A stretch of DNA of 64,000 nucleotides from Pipra filicauda (lineage: Eukaryota > Chordata > Aves > Passeriformes > Pipridae), in the NCBI RefSeq assembly GCF_003945595.2, contig NW_024104084.1, positions 1,178,001 to 1,242,000 of the forward strand, written 5' to 3'. A program made the position numbers and the translations under genes. This document shows, piece by piece, positions 1 through 11,438 of the stretch (position 1 is its first letter; each line of letters starts with the position of its first letter). The notes beneath the pieces were generated by a model. That model ran no database searches, was not told the origin of the DNA, and saw only the letters and a program-made list of their open reading frames with translations.

Positions 1-2849
1 CTGAAGAAGAGTTTGTGACCATCTCCAGCTTTTTACCTCTTGAACACTGAGTATGTGCTGGGGAAGACCTCTGGGGGAAACATCACCCACTGGGATAGAG
101 AGGTTTACAATGTGGCTTGGTTGCTTCAGCAGAGGCAGAACACCAGAGAGGGAGTGAGATGTCGTGGCTGAAATCTGAAGTGACACTGCTGCATCTCTCT
201 TTGGCAAGATCTCTCTGCAGAGACTGGGGAAGTTTGGTTGCTTTAGGACACTTGGAAGCCAAAATTGTAGCTTAGGCTTCAGGTAACTGATGAGTTCACA
301 TCCAACATACTAAATCTCCTTAACTGCATGGTGAGTTTTAAAGAGTCCAGGCCAAGTCCCATGATATCATGGGAATATATTAGTTGACAGCTAGGGAGAG
401 AGGATTAATCCCAAGGCTTGAAGGCCTGGTGGTGTCTACTCCCAAACTTATTAATCAGACTTGGAGTTACTTGTGTTTGGCATTAGGAAAGGTGCACTGA
501 GACATAATCGGCTTCTTCTCACTCCATCCCATAATGGGAGAACAAGGGGTGACTTGGTGAAATTAATGGCTGGTAAATTTAGAATAAATAAAAAGAACCA
601 CTATGCCATGTGCCAGTCCCCTGTGGGATTTACAGCCACGGGAGGTCATTGAGACAAATACTGTGGCTGTATTATTAAAACAGGCTAGATAATTTTATTA
701 CCATTAATAACGTTTACAGTTATGTAAGCTGAGATAATGAGCCTAATCAAATCTCATGCTTCAGGGCATAAACTGATTGCCTACAGGGGTCAGGAAGAAG
801 TTTCTTTTTCCCCACATGCAGCACTGCACAATTGGCTAAGTGCCGTGTATGGGGGGTTGCCTTTGCTGGGACATGCTGGCTATCACTGGAGTGGGTGACT
901 AAGCCAAGGATCATGGCAGTCTCCATGCCTTGCTGCCATCTCTCCTTCCTCCATGTGTTCCTGCTGCTTTGGTTCTGACCCCATCTCCTGGTGTGCCTCT
1001 CCTCACCATTCCCTGAGCATCCTCTGCGTTCCCACTCCGTGCCCCACATTCCTCTCACTGTCTCCACCTCTCTCTTTCCATGCTATTCCATGCACTTTCC
1101 CACCTCCCCCACCACCCACACCTTGCCTCTGCACCCTGCCACGAGCTACAGCGCGCTGGCTGGGAGCCCAGGCTAATAAGCCTGGCTCAATTTGTCTGAG
1201 CCTGTCCAAAGCTGACCCTCTGTGGAACAAGAAAATGTGTTTGTGTGAGGTCTGGGGTTCATGGTAGAGGTTGTGAACCTGTGATATTTCGTACAGTTTC
1301 TTTGTAGCTTTATTTTAATGACTAAGTGCAGTCCCTGGTAACATTCAGTATCCTCTGCTGAAAAGTTTTTTGTAAGCAACCTGACCAAAGTGAGGGCATG
1401 TTCACTGAATGTCCAGAAAAAAAAAAAAAAAAAAAACCCTCTTGGTGTATGGACAGACTCTGAGGAGAAAGGAGAGGTGGTAAGTAGAAAGGAAGTGCTT
1501 TTGGATATCTCTTCTGGGGAGCAGGTGAAAATAGCAGTCATGTCTTTATTTTGGGTGAGACGGGGAAAGGAGAAGCGAGGGAGAAAGTGGCATCTAAGTC
1601 ACATGTAGTGTTTTGGATCTGCAGTGATTACTCATGCAGATATCTGTGCTGGCATCTGACAGGCAGATGAACAGGCTTTGGGCTTGCAGAGCTGTAAGCA
1701 GAGAAGTCAAACTCCAGGTGAAGAGGCTTGAGATGTTCACTGTGCTGTTATTAGTTTGGCCAAAGCAGCCCAGTACCTGATAGCCCCAGGGGCAGTCCTT
1801 CCTTCCCTCTGGCAGGCAGAGAGGGGCAGGATGGAATCGAGGGCTGCATATGTCCTTGATGTAGCAGAACAACCTGATGTGTGTGCTTTGAAAGGGTCTC
1901 TAATGTAGGTACAACATGGGGGTGACATCATCACTGAGAAAATCTCTTACTGAACCACTATTTATTGATGTAGACAGGTGCAGAATGCACCTTTCAATAC
2001 CCCTTTCTAGCTGAATGCACTGAAAACTACTAGTGCTTTATGTAAGTCCGCTGGGGGCCACTGAGATTTCAGTTTTGCAATTAGATACTATAACATATAT
2101 ACATAAAAGTATACTATGGAGATGGATTTTTTTCCCCTCTTCCTTCTCTTTAATTAATCCTTCTTCCCTTAGATTTCTCTTGCCTACCTGCCTCCACTAC
2201 TTCCATAACACATTGCCCTCATGTCTAGGTTCACTTAATCATCTCCCAGGAATGGTACTGCCAGTCCCAGGAATGTGAATTCCAAGAATCTTTTGCTGGG
2301 ACTGTAGATGTTAGACACCTTTTTCTGCAAACAAATAATGGTCCTAGGCATTATTACCACTCATCTGGTAGCATGCTTTTCTTCCTCTTGTCCATCTATA
2401 TCCTTGGGATATAGATTGTTCTGATAGCTGGTATACCTTAGAGGATTACCCAGTGAGAAAAAACTATTTGATTTCGTAGCTAAAGTTTACTGATTAACAG
2501 AAATGTGAGGTTTAATCTTGATGCAGTGGGGTTAATTCTTAAATATTTTAAAACCAGGTTTTCTTGTAAGAGGCCTTGATTTAAATTTATGGTCCACTTT
2601 CGCACATAAAATGGTAGATAGGGGATTTTGTACACTAAAAATTGGCCTGAAAAGCAGGAGGGTTTGGTTTAGAACTAGGAATTTAGAGAGAGCTGGACAC
2701 TAAGGTTATCCTCTCTTAAAAATAAAGAAAAAATATATATAAAAAAATGTTGTTTCACAGAGCTGGGGTAGACTAGAGACTCACTATAAGCAGCAGTAGG
2801 GTGTAATTGCCCCACTGCAACCCCTAGGTAGACAGACTAAACTGCTCTT
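1..2849. other. Noncoding AT-rich DNA, no gene recognised
   Basis: No coding exon, RNA gene or interspersed repeat could be recognised in this stretch. A pyrimidine-rich, C-rich segment lies at about 1025-1135 and a 20-base A run at 1417-1436. Open frames over the pyrimidine tract (953-1267, with opposing minus-strand frames) are low-complexity products of the C-rich sequence and match no protein family known to me. Short AT tracts near 2720-2750 are simple sequence. Confidence 0.6.
1417..1436. repeat. Poly(A) tract, 20 A
   Basis: An uninterrupted run of 20 A. I see no polyadenylation signal, target duplication or recognisable retrocopy immediately upstream, so it is listed as a simple repeat and not as the tail of a retroposed gene. 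Confidence 0.9.
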
Positions 2850-2912
2850 CACAACGATGGTGTTTACTCCAATTTTCAGCTCCACTGGTGCAAATACACC
2901 AGAGGTTGCACT
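2850..2912. repeat. Possible ancient amniote repeat relic
   Basis: The text around 'tttactccaattttcagctc' and 'cactggtgcaaatacaccag' resembles short relics, common in reptile and bird genomes, built around an 'acaccagtgtaa' core. I cannot assign a family name. The match is short and degenerate, so this is only a candidate. Similar fragments occur at 15465-15508 and 40268-40313. Confidence 0.3.
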
Positions 2913-3629
2913 GTTAGAGCTATCCTGGTGGCTGCTGAATAGACAACCTGCCTCCTTTTGTCCTCCCCAGGATGGAAAATAACTTCGCATCCAACCCCAC
3001 CAAAAGCTCTTTTTCTTACAAAACCATCGTCTGAGAAGTTCGCTGGAAGATTAAACACCTCCTTCTGCTATCGCCCTCCCCTCTTTATATTTTTATCGCT
3101 CTGGATGGCCCAACCTTTCCCTCTTAAAGCTGTGCTCAGTGGTAATATAAAACCCAGACGAAAGCACAGAAGCACCGAAGACAGCAGCCAAGTTAGAATT
3201 TAGGTTGCGTCCTCTGAGCTCTTTTTCAGAATACTGCAGGCTTAATTTGTTGTTTGAGCATCTCCCATATTTATAATAATATCCTCTATTAAACAACATG
3301 CCGTTAGCCATAATTTCCTGTGTGATTTACATATTTATTATTTTTATTTTTATATATACAGAGGGTGATTTTGTCTCTTAGAATCTACAGCTCTCAGATG
3401 GCTGTGTTTCTTGCATTATTATTTTTTTCCATACTTTACAAAGTGATCAGAGACAGATTGCAGTTTTTTTGTTGCCTTTTTTTTTTTTAATAGGGTGGCC
3501 TGGCTAAAGATGGGTAGAGTGAAAATGGGTGCAATGCAGTAAACCTGGAATCGACACAAGGAACCCAGAAGGTCTGTTAGGTTCTTGCCTCATTAAGAAC
3601 TCCATATCTGCTCACTGACTAACCTTGCA

Positions 3630-3720
3630 AATGAGTTCACGCTCAGTAAAGGAAATTGATTACTTTCCATTGCAATTAACATCTGGTCCTGGGTCAGATC
3701 ATTAGGATAATTTGTTATAG
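3630..3720. promoter_or_regulatory. Candidate conserved noncoding element
   Basis: A repeat-free stretch with clustered homeodomain-type words: TTGATTA at 3656-3662 and CAATTAA at 3673-3679, followed by 'cagatcattaggataat'. The density and lack of simple-repeat character suggest a conserved regulatory element, but this is judged only by eye and no cross-species alignment was available. Confidence 0.2.
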
Positions 3721-4243
3721 AAAAAACCAAAGAAGCTAGCTACAGGGTAATAAAGTTTCTTCTGGACCCAATTAAAGATGCATTCTCTGGTTATTTTGCG
3801 GGACATCAGCCATCTCTTGGGGGTATTACCAGGGAGAAGGAGGCATACGGAGTGGACAATAGGTGGTGGAATGCCATATATGAGAAAGAGATATCAGGGG
3901 AATCATTTACTCCTGCCTCTAGGAAATGCTCCCATTTGCAGTCTGAGTTTCAGAAATGATGTATGACATCTATTTGGTGAGGAATGCAGGGCTGAAGGGT
4001 TAGCAGGGACTGTGAATCTCTAGGGGTTCTGCTCAGAAGAGGCTATGTTCCAGTTTCAGACAGGTTCATAGATAAAAATAATAATAATAAAAAAACCCAA
4101 CCCTCTTTTTGAATTTCACATCCCTGTTTACTCTGAGACTCATAAAGATGTTGGGTTTCACTGGCAGAGTTTTCCCGGTTTGAAACATAACTCTGAACCT
4201 TGCCCAAGAACTAATAAAAGGTTTTGTTGGATCTGAGACCTAC

Positions 4244-4263
4244 TTTTTTTTTTTTTTTTTTTT
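4244..4263. repeat. Poly(T) tract, 20 T
   Basis: An uninterrupted run of 20 T, followed by 'aatcaaac'. Read on the minus strand it is a poly(A) stretch, but no retrocopy body is recognisable beside it. Confidence 0.9.
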
Positions 4264-6498
4264 AATCAAACTCAGGAGTCTCTAAGCATAACAGGAGCCA
4301 AATTTCATCCCCATGTGTTGATCAGGTTAAAAAAATAGCAAACACCACCACCTAAGAAACCTGGTTTTCATTCATTTTCTTGCAACAACAGGTTTGCACG
4401 GCTCCAGGGAAAACATTTTGTGAACCATGCTGCAGTTAGAAATAGAAACAATGCTGTTCATATTCCTAGCAGCAAATGCTTTTGTAACAGACCTGTTGGT
4501 GTCTCTGACTTCGTGGTGTTTCTTATGCTTCTTTCTGTACCTGCTTAGAATTTCATGGTGACAGGAAGGCTCGAAAAATAGGTCTTCCTGCAGCACAAGC
4601 GGTACCCCCTACCACTGAGTTCAAGGAGAATCTTCATTAGCAGCAGAATGGATAAATAACGTTATTATAATTATATATCCGAAACTGGGCAGTGGCACAT
4701 CAGAGTTGAATGGGTATTGTTTTTTTTTCCCCTTGGAGCAGAGTTATGGAGATTGCTTTTCATATAATATTTTGTGTTCCAGTTGTGATGAAAGTGAAAT
4801 TGGGAAAATACGGCAAATAAATATTTTGAAAAATCAGATTGAATCAGGTGAATGTGTTTAAGAATCATGAGTTTAAGCTGTTTAATTTGCTTTTTGTCTT
4901 ACTATGTTTATTAGTCCTTTACTTCTTAACTGCATTTTCAAAGCAAAAAGTAATTTTCTAGTGACACTCACCCAACTTTTGTTGTCTTAAAATTATTGAT
5001 TCATTATTAATTTGAAATTATAGAAGTGGGGGGGTCTATTATTTTATTATTGGGGGTTTTATTTCCCTTCCAGTTTTCTCTGCACAAGTTGAGAGACTTT
5101 CTTTTGTAGCAGATTTTTCTTGCAAATATTTTCAGTTCTGACCAACAAAACACCAAATTGTGATGGAATGAAAAAAATCAGATCACAATTACCCAATGAG
5201 AGAATATAATGTTGAGGTATAAAGCTTTATTATGTGCTTTTCTTTCTATTTACTTCATTGTCGTAAGAAATAAGCGAACTCTCAACGATAAAATAAGAAC
5301 CAATCTTAATTCTTTTTTCCTGAAAATTTGAGCCAGATATTGCTGATGGCTACAATAGTTTGGGTTGATCTCATTGCAGCACAAGATGTGAGAGAGCAGA
5401 GCCCGGCTGAGTGCTTAGGTAGGACTCAAGTGATGCATAGACTTCATGATGGCTCTGTGCAGGAGATGTAAATATTGGACTCCAGTGGCTTTGAAGCATC
5501 TTGCTGATAATTCATATGGCTACAGATCTATAAACCTGCTGGTTCTCAGGCACCTTTGCCACAGCTATCCATGTTAATGGGAATGGGAAATGAAGCATAT
5601 ATTTTTCTAGTAATGGATAAACATCAGGAGGTCCAGGGAGTTTGAATTCTTATTAGAGAAGACTACTCTACTTGTGAAAAGCCCTTCCAACTCTGGAAGA
5701 GTTTAGATCTAGATTCACTGAACTCTTCAGAAGTGATACCTATTTCTCTTATGGGTTGGGTCTCCAAATTCAAAGCCTCTGAAAGCTGCAAGAGGCTGTC
5801 ATTTTTAAAATCTGGCTTTGGAACTCAGTATTACAGTCTGACATCAGCTCCTCTGCTATTACCTTATATTTCATGTTTTGTGGTCAAGATCAGTCTACAC
5901 TTGTGGTCATTGATATGAGACCTCAGTCTCAACACAGTGAAATAGTCTAATAGAAGTTCATTAGATGTCCAAGCTATTCATTTAAAGAGTTTGTTTCATT
6001 GAGTCAAATGGTAGCCAGACTATCTAGGCTGGGATTCCTCCTAGCAAAGGTAGACATCATGATACCTATATCTCTAAACAACCTCTTTGGTCCATCACTA
6101 GCACTTGCAAGATGATTTTCACATTAAAGGAGAAACATCTTGAAGGTGGCACCTTTCCCATCCTGCAAGGTACCTGTTTTCCTCTATTGTCTATAATGTC
6201 ACCAGCACAGCAGAAAAAATTATATATATGGTAAAAAGGTCAAGTAGAATACTATCCAAAAAGAGTGGCCTGCCTAGAATATTTATATATCTTCATGTGA
6301 CCCAATGTTGATTTAGAGTCTGTGGGCAGGGAAACAGGCCAGTTACTGACTTTTACACCACAGTTCATCTCACCCCAAAGTGGACACTCACATTTCATCA
6401 TGTGAATAGGGTGAAGAGAATTCCACTCAGTAAAGGAAAAGCTTAGACGTCTACCTTCCAGACACCCTTAACTTAAGTGGCAGGAATCTTACCTAGCA

Positions 6499-6843
6499 TC
6501 AGAGAATCATAGAATTATATTCCAACCCCCCCGCCAAGGGCAGAAATACCTTCCAGTAGATCAGGTTGCTCACAGCCCCATCCAACCTGGCCTTGAACAC
6601 TTCCAGGGTTGAGGCATCCACAGCTTCTCCGGGCAACCTGTTCCAATGCCTTAGCACTCTCATAGCGAAAAATTTCTTCCTAATGTGTAATCTAAACCTA
6701 CCCTCTTTCAGATTAAAGTCATTCCCCCTCATCCTATCATTCCACACCCTTATCAAAAGTCCCTCTCCAGCTCTCTTAGACTCTCTTGAGGTACAGGACA
6801 GTGCTATAGGCTTTCCCTGGAAGCTTTCTCTTCTCAAGCCCAA
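6499..6843 (-). pseudogene. CR1 ORF2 C-terminal fragment (endonuclease/reverse transcriptase tail)
   Basis: A 114-codon open frame on the minus strand translating the extreme C-terminal part of CR1 ORF2, downstream of the reverse-transcriptase domain. Family-typical words are GNDFNLKEGRFRL (about residues 40-52), IRKKFFAMRV, HWNRLPGEAVDA (about 66-77) and EVFKARLDGAVSNLIYW. The catalytic endonuclease and reverse-transcriptase parts are missing because the element is 5'-truncated, so it cannot act in retrotransposition. The start methionine is fortuitous. The frame being open over 340 bases is notable for a dead copy but does not imply expression. Confidence 0.85.
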
Positions 6844-6935
6844 ATCTCAGTCTGTCTTCACAGGAGAGGTCCTCCATCTGTCTGATCATCTTTGTGGTCT
6901 CCTCTGGGCTCACTCTAGCGGGTCCACATCATTCC
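6500..6935 (-). mobile_element. CR1 LINE, 3'-terminal fragment
   Basis: A 5'-truncated chicken-repeat-1 (CR1) non-LTR retrotransposon, inserted in minus orientation. Its 3' end is at the left, where 'agaatcatagaattatattcc' is the complement of the typical CR1 terminus. Moving right are the complements of familiar CR1 segments: the 'ggttgctcacagccccatcc' region, 'ggcaacctgttccaatgcc' and the 'gtcattccccctcatcctat' region. About 435 bp survive. The reading frame of the ORF2 tail is still open (next entry). Truncation at the 5' end is the usual outcome of target-primed reverse transcription. The exact right boundary is uncertain by some tens of bases. It is diverged, and the 3' terminus holds a short C run, so it is not recent. 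Confidence 0.95.
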
Positions 6936-7259
6936 GATAACTAAAAGTCTTGGCTAAAATCGGTGGACGGTGAGATAGGCTACATTTAAATCCTCTGCTG
7001 GAAGGAGGAGTGGGTGAGGTGTCTGTTTCAGAGGGATTTGAATTTGGGTGGGCTATGGAGGCTTATAAATGAGCTTAGAACAGTTTTATCACTATCTTGG
7101 TAATTCCTCAATAAATAAAATTAATGAGTTCTGTTGTCATCCACATCCCCACTGAAGAGGATTCAGATTCTCCTATCTCTGAAACCAGTCTAGGAGTCTT
7201 GCTCCTCATGTGCTTGCTGATGATATTTTCTTTTAAAGAAAGGTCCATTTAATATGTTC

Positions 7260-7400
7260 CTCCCCAAAAAGTATTTGCAATTAATTCTTATCAAGGGCAA
7301 CAGCTGATTTGTAAGATTACTTCTAAATTGGTAATTAATTAACCTATTACCAAAGGAGGGAGGGGTGCCCTGATTGTCAAGGGGTTAGAGCTGATAAGTG
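7260..7400. promoter_or_regulatory. Candidate conserved noncoding element
   Basis: A dense cluster of regulatory-type words in non-repetitive DNA: CAATTAA at 7278-7284, a GATA-type CTTATC at 7287-7292, E-box CAGCTG near 7301, a TAATTAATTAA run at 7332-7342 and GATAAG at 7393-7398. Homeodomain plus GATA words in 140 bp suggest an enhancer-type element. The evidence is motif density only. Confidence 0.25.
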
Positions 7401-7554
7401 ATGAATGGTTGAGTTATATCAGGACCTTGGCTCCCCTCTCTGATCACTTTGGATGTTACCTAACCATGCATTATATTTGAACATGAATCACGGCTCCTCA
7501 GTCTTTATATTTCCTAAGCCAAAGCCTGACACACAGAACTATGGGTAGATCTCA

Positions 7555-7690
7555 TTTATTATTGCTTAATTAAAGGCTCAATGCACAAAGAGACGCCTCT
7601 TGCTTCACTTTAGCTAGCCAGCAAGATCATAATTGTACTGATGTCGAGGCCGGCTTTCTAAGTAGCTATTGGAAGTCACAGCGAGGAAGA
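7555..7690. promoter_or_regulatory. Candidate conserved noncoding element
   Basis: A non-repetitive stretch beginning 'tattattgcttaattaaagg' and continuing through mixed-composition sequence with several CpGs ('gacgcc', 'gtcgaggccggc', 'cagcgagg') unusual for this CpG-poor window. CpG retention plus homeodomain words is compatible with constraint, but no alignment was available. Confidence 0.2.
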
Positions 7691-8023
7691 TCTGAGCTAT
7701 TCTGTGGGGAATTCTACACAACAAAAGTTACATTCATAATTTTTAATTAAGAAATTACTTTTTTTTTTCCTACTGGGCTGCGACATTGATTCCTTCTCAT
7801 TCCTCTCATGGTTCCACACTGGAGCATTACAAGTAGCAAGAAATAATTAGTTATTTTTTCTTGGTTTTATTTTTTGTGACTGGGAAAACATGATTTTTAA
7901 AATGTTTGGATTGACCCAAACAGTTTCTCGTAGCCCTGCTAGTATAACAGCTGTATGTTCCCTCAGCACAGTAAATTAAATATTTCAATCCACCTGTGAT
8001 ATAGTCTTACGGTTTTATAATAC

Positions 8024-8049
8024 AGTATTATAATAAAGTATTATAATAA
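8024..8049. repeat. Tandem 13-mer, two copies
   Basis: The 13-base unit 'agtattataataa' occurs twice head-to-tail without mismatch, in an AT-rich stretch. It looks like a small local duplication. Confidence 0.85.
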
Positions 8050-9365
8050 TGATAAAAAAATAAAATGGCAGGTTTATATGACTCAACTGTAAAATATCTC
8101 AAACAAAAATAATTCCAATTGTTCTGTTTTTTTGTCTGCCTTTTTAGTAAAAATAATTTTCTCTTGGTGAAATAGGTTCAAAGAAGTATTGTATGTAGCC
8201 TCCTAATGTTGTCTGAAAGAAATTTCATAGGTTTGCAAGGCGACAGACAATATGTAAGGATGAAAATGATCAAACTGCATGTTTTTTGGCAGAATTGTTC
8301 TCCTCTAAGATGATGTAAGAGTTGGATAATACATGACCCATCCTTAGGGGAGTGTGCCAGAGCTGAGTTGGAAATGAAAAAAAAAATATTTTTGACTTAA
8401 CAAACTCAACCTGGAAATGTTAGAAGAGAGAATAAAATATGGAAAGCCCAGATGGCATTTTATACAGAGTCACTTTTCCTGACTGTGAGCATGTTTTAAG
8501 GAATTGTCCTGCACTCCAGGATGCCATAAATCCAACTTGATATAGTACCACATTGCTCAGTTACTGTTACTGTCTGAAAACTTGCATCCTTGTTTTTTCA
8601 GTGGTGGGGCTTGGGGTTTGGTTTTGTTTTCCATCATAAAGAAATAGGAGGTTTTTGTGTGTGAGACAGGAAGAAGGCAGGCAGGAAGCATCTTCTCCTT
8701 GTTTCCCCCGCTCTGCTGTGCTCCCCAACAAGTAAAATATCTTCATCACATGCAAATAATGATAGGCTAGTCATTCCTGAGGAAAGCAGGCAGAGGATAG
8801 AGGTCTGATGAGTAGTATAACTTCATGGAAGTCAAGCTAAAAGCTGCTTTCAGCTTTAGAAGTTCTTTGCTTGCACTGCTAAGCGTGACCGGGTGTCCCC
8901 ATGTGAGGCAGTGCCGTGGAGGCAGGCTCTGCTCATCCAGGCAGACCAGACGGGCAGGAAAGGTGTTTTTGTTCTCTGAAAGCACAGGTGTGTGTTCTGA
9001 AAGAGCAGCATCACAATGTCAGAGACTTCTGTCATTCCCCTGCTATCTGTCCCTGATGGTTGCTTTTTGGTTTAGCAGACACCACAGGTGAACTTAGAGC
9101 CTGAGGTGTCCACAACTCAGGAAACTGCTGGGAGAAAACAATGGAGATTTCCTGCATCCTTGAGCTTATCAGTTCCTTATCCTGATCCCTACCACGGGGA
9201 AGGCTCTCAGTAGCTACAAGCAATTCTGCAGCCCACCAAAGCTTTTCCCTTAGATTTAAAATTGTAGAAATATGCTTCTTTCTGTGTGTTGGTGTGTACA
9301 TATAAAAGTGGATGAATATGGACATACATACAGTTACAAATCCACACATTTGTACACACCAATAT

Positions 9366-9916
9366 TGTTGTGATCCAATCAGTGAGAGGTGCCTCTGCCT
9401 GTCAGTAATACAGTAATACAGATTTTATTTAACAGTGTGAGGTAGAGAGAGAGAAAGAAATAGAAAAGAAGGAGCAGAGAGAGAGCAAGAGAGATCAAGC
9501 AGAAGATAGTCATCACTTGTGGATCCAGCAGTGTCCTGTTGGTCCTTCTTCCCCCTGGGCTTCTTGGTGGTGGGGATCCTGAGTTGTTCTTCTCGGGGCA
9601 CCACCTTTATATAGTCCAAGTTCTGGTACCCATTGGGTGGTCACAATGCAGTTCTCATAACTTGGGGTGATATGTGTTTGAGCAGCTTCTTCCTTTCCTA
9701 CAGTTTGCCACAGTGGGAATTTTTGCCTGGATCTCACTTCCACCAGGCTTGTAATGAAAGCCTTCCTGTCGCAAATTCCTCCCTTCTGTGCTTCTCTCAA
9801 GCTCCCACTGTGGTGGCTTATCTTACGGCAAATTCCTTCTATGGCCTTGACAGTGAGACAGGCAACTGTGCTCTTTAAGTTCTTACAAACATGTATAAAT
9901 ATACTGAGAGATAACA
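9366..9916 (-). mobile_element. Solo LTR of an endogenous retrovirus, family not assigned
   Basis: Read on the minus strand this about 550-bp segment has retroviral LTR organisation: a start TGTTATCTC at 9916, a U3 of roughly 300 bp, a TATATAAA box (complement of 9606-9613), a transcribed part, an AATAAA polyadenylation signal (complement of 9424-9429) and an end ACAACA at 9366. The start and end form an imperfect TGTT...AACA inverted repeat. The GA-rich block at 9436-9495 is the pyrimidine-rich downstream region on the minus strand. I see no primer-binding site or internal retroviral sequence on either side, so it is a solo LTR left by recombination. I could not find a convincing target duplication, so the ends are approximate. 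It is unrelated in sequence to the LTR at 10847-11438. Confidence 0.7.
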
Positions 9917-10841
9917 ATGTAGTTTCATGATTGCTCTTTTGCTACCCAAAGTCAATACATTAAGAAGAATATGTACTTAAAAATAAATAAATTGATGTAA
10001 TCCTTGGAACAAAAAGGGAAGGATGTCTGTGAGACTCTGAAGTATTTAGTCTTAAGCTGAGACATAAAACAGGAGTCCTAGTGAATGAATGATAAAAGTA
10101 ATAATAACAGAAGGGAAATTAATTGACTTCATGGAGCTGTATCTGCAGCATTGCAGAGATCTCCTCAAGACTTAGAAGTGGTTTTGGAGAGGTGAGTCCC
10201 TGCATAGTCTCTCAGGGTGCAAATGGTCCATCTTGCACAGTGTTGCGCTAATTTGCAAATCCTAGAGGATTTGTTCCAAATTTTTACCAACCCCTCTCCT
10301 ATGCAAACAAGGCCTGTGGTTCTGTGTACTTGCTGTTGCATTCAGTGCTGTAAAACAAACCAATACCAGATGTGTTGGCAGATTTTAAAAGTGTGTTTGT
10401 CAGGAAAGTGCATTGGAAGCCTAAACACAATTTAATTTGTTTTTTTTTTTATTTTTTAATTTTAAAAAATTATTTTATTATTAAAATAATAAATCTTATT
10501 TTTTCCCACAGAATGTACAAGGATTTTTCTTATTATTATTTATCAAGTCAGTAATAAGGAATACTGAGCCTTATGAACATTTTTACTTCAAATAAACTGT
10601 TTTGTACCCCCAAAGTAATAAACGACATTTTTCTGTGCTTTCAGAGTACTACCAGAGATAACCCCTGTGGCTTGGAGGTACCAGCAGTCAGTGGTTCTGG
10701 GCAATTGGGAAATTGGGCAGGCAGGGAAAGCTGGACTGGGAATTTAGAGGCAATGATGGCATATTCAAAAATTTACAATTATTTTCTGAAGTGTTTTTTA
10801 TGTGAGCAGAAGCCAGTGGCCCACAGGTGAAAAAACACTGA
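9917..10841. other. Noncoding DNA between two solo LTRs
   Basis: No gene or retroviral internal sequence. A very AT-rich block at about 10440-10505 includes a 9-bp stem hairpin made only of A and T. Acceptor-like sites occur after 'ttttttcccacag' (10511) and after 'tttctgtgctttcag' (10645), but no well-placed strong donor follows either. Confidence 0.6.
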
Positions 10842-10846
10842 CCAGC

Positions 10847-11438
10847 TCTCATGATTTAACCCCTGTCAGCAGCAACTAAGCTTCACATGGCTGTTTGCCT
10901 GCTCCCATACCCCAGCAGGATGTGGCAGGGGCAGAACCAAAAGAGTAAAAGTGAGAAAGCTTGTGGTTTGAGATAAAGAAAGTTAATCAGACCAAAAAAG
11001 CCACAAACCCCAAAAAAACAAAACACCAATGCTAGTAATAATAATAATAATAATAATAACAATAATAACAATAATCATAATAATAATAATTTCTATTATT
11101 TCTCACTACTCTCTTACTGATGTCCAGCCACAGTTGCCAAGCAGCAGCCCCCCAGGGTCATCTTTTCCCCGCAGTTTATATGCTGGGCCTAATGTTCTAC
11201 AGTATGGAATATCCCTTTGGCCAGTTTGGGTCAGTTCTCCTGGCCATGGTACCTCATGTCTTCTTGTGCACCTGCTCACTGGCAGAGCATGGGACACTGA
11301 AAAGTCCCTGACTAGAGTGAGCGCTAGTGAGCAACAACTGCAACATCAGTGTGTTATCAACATTATCCTCCGATTAAAAACAGAATAAACACTATTCCAG
11401 CCACAAGGAAGAAAATTACCCCGGCAGAAAGCAGTACA
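10847..11438 (-). mobile_element. Solo LTR of an avian ERVL-type endogenous retrovirus
   Basis: A 592-bp solo LTR read from right to left. The 5' end (at 11438) begins TGTACTGC. The segment complementary to 'ggaatatccctttggccagt' (11206-11225) and the 'cttcttgtgcacctgctcac' block (11260-11279) are characteristic of an LTR class I recognise from many neoavian genomes. A CATATAAA TATA box is the complement of 11175-11182. The segment complementary to 'agtaaaagtgagaaagc' (10945-10961) is the conserved end of the LTR. The last bases match the family terminus except that the final CA is mutated. Perfect 5-bp target duplications CCAGC flank it at 10842-10846 and 11439-11443; a 5-bp duplication is the ERVL norm. 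No internal gag or pol sequence remains. An AAT microsatellite has expanded inside it (11035-11090). Confidence 0.95.
11035..11090. repeat. (TAA)n microsatellite inside the LTR
   Basis: About 56 bases of TAA repeats with a few C interruptions ('taacaataataacaataatc'). It sits in the transcribed part of the LTR, where related LTRs, as I remember them, have unique sequence, so it probably arose after insertion. Confidence 0.95.

Larger units (their letters stand above)
2913..6498. other. Noncoding AT-rich DNA, no gene recognised
   Basis: No exon or mobile element was identified. It contains a 20-base T run at 4244-4263, a short AAT repeat near 4078-4089, G-rich bits near 5028-5056 and one enhancer-like stretch at 3630-3720 (separate entry). 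The minus-strand open frame at 4372-4596 and the others here are short and resemble no known protein. Confidence 0.6.
6936..9365. other. Noncoding AT-rich DNA, no gene recognised
   Basis: No exon or mobile element was recognised. It contains two enhancer-like stretches (7260-7400 and 7555-7690), a short tandem 13-mer at 8024-8049, AT-rich sequence around 7985-8065 and an ATGCAAAT octamer at 8750-8757. Overlapping opposite-strand frames at 8767-9349 have no recognisable similarity. Confidence 0.6.

Noticed and set aside
9513..9917. 134-codon minus-strand open frame
   Set aside because: It lies inside the LTR at 9366-9916 and reads through U3 and the TATA region, which are not coding.
10500..10680. 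Acceptor-like sites ending at 10511 and 10645
   Set aside because: No consensus donor lies at a sensible distance, and the enclosed frames lack any similarity.
9366..11438. Possible single provirus bounded by the two LTRs
   Set aside because: The two LTRs differ in sequence and the 0.9 kb between them holds no gag, pol or env sequence. The second LTR has its own target duplication.
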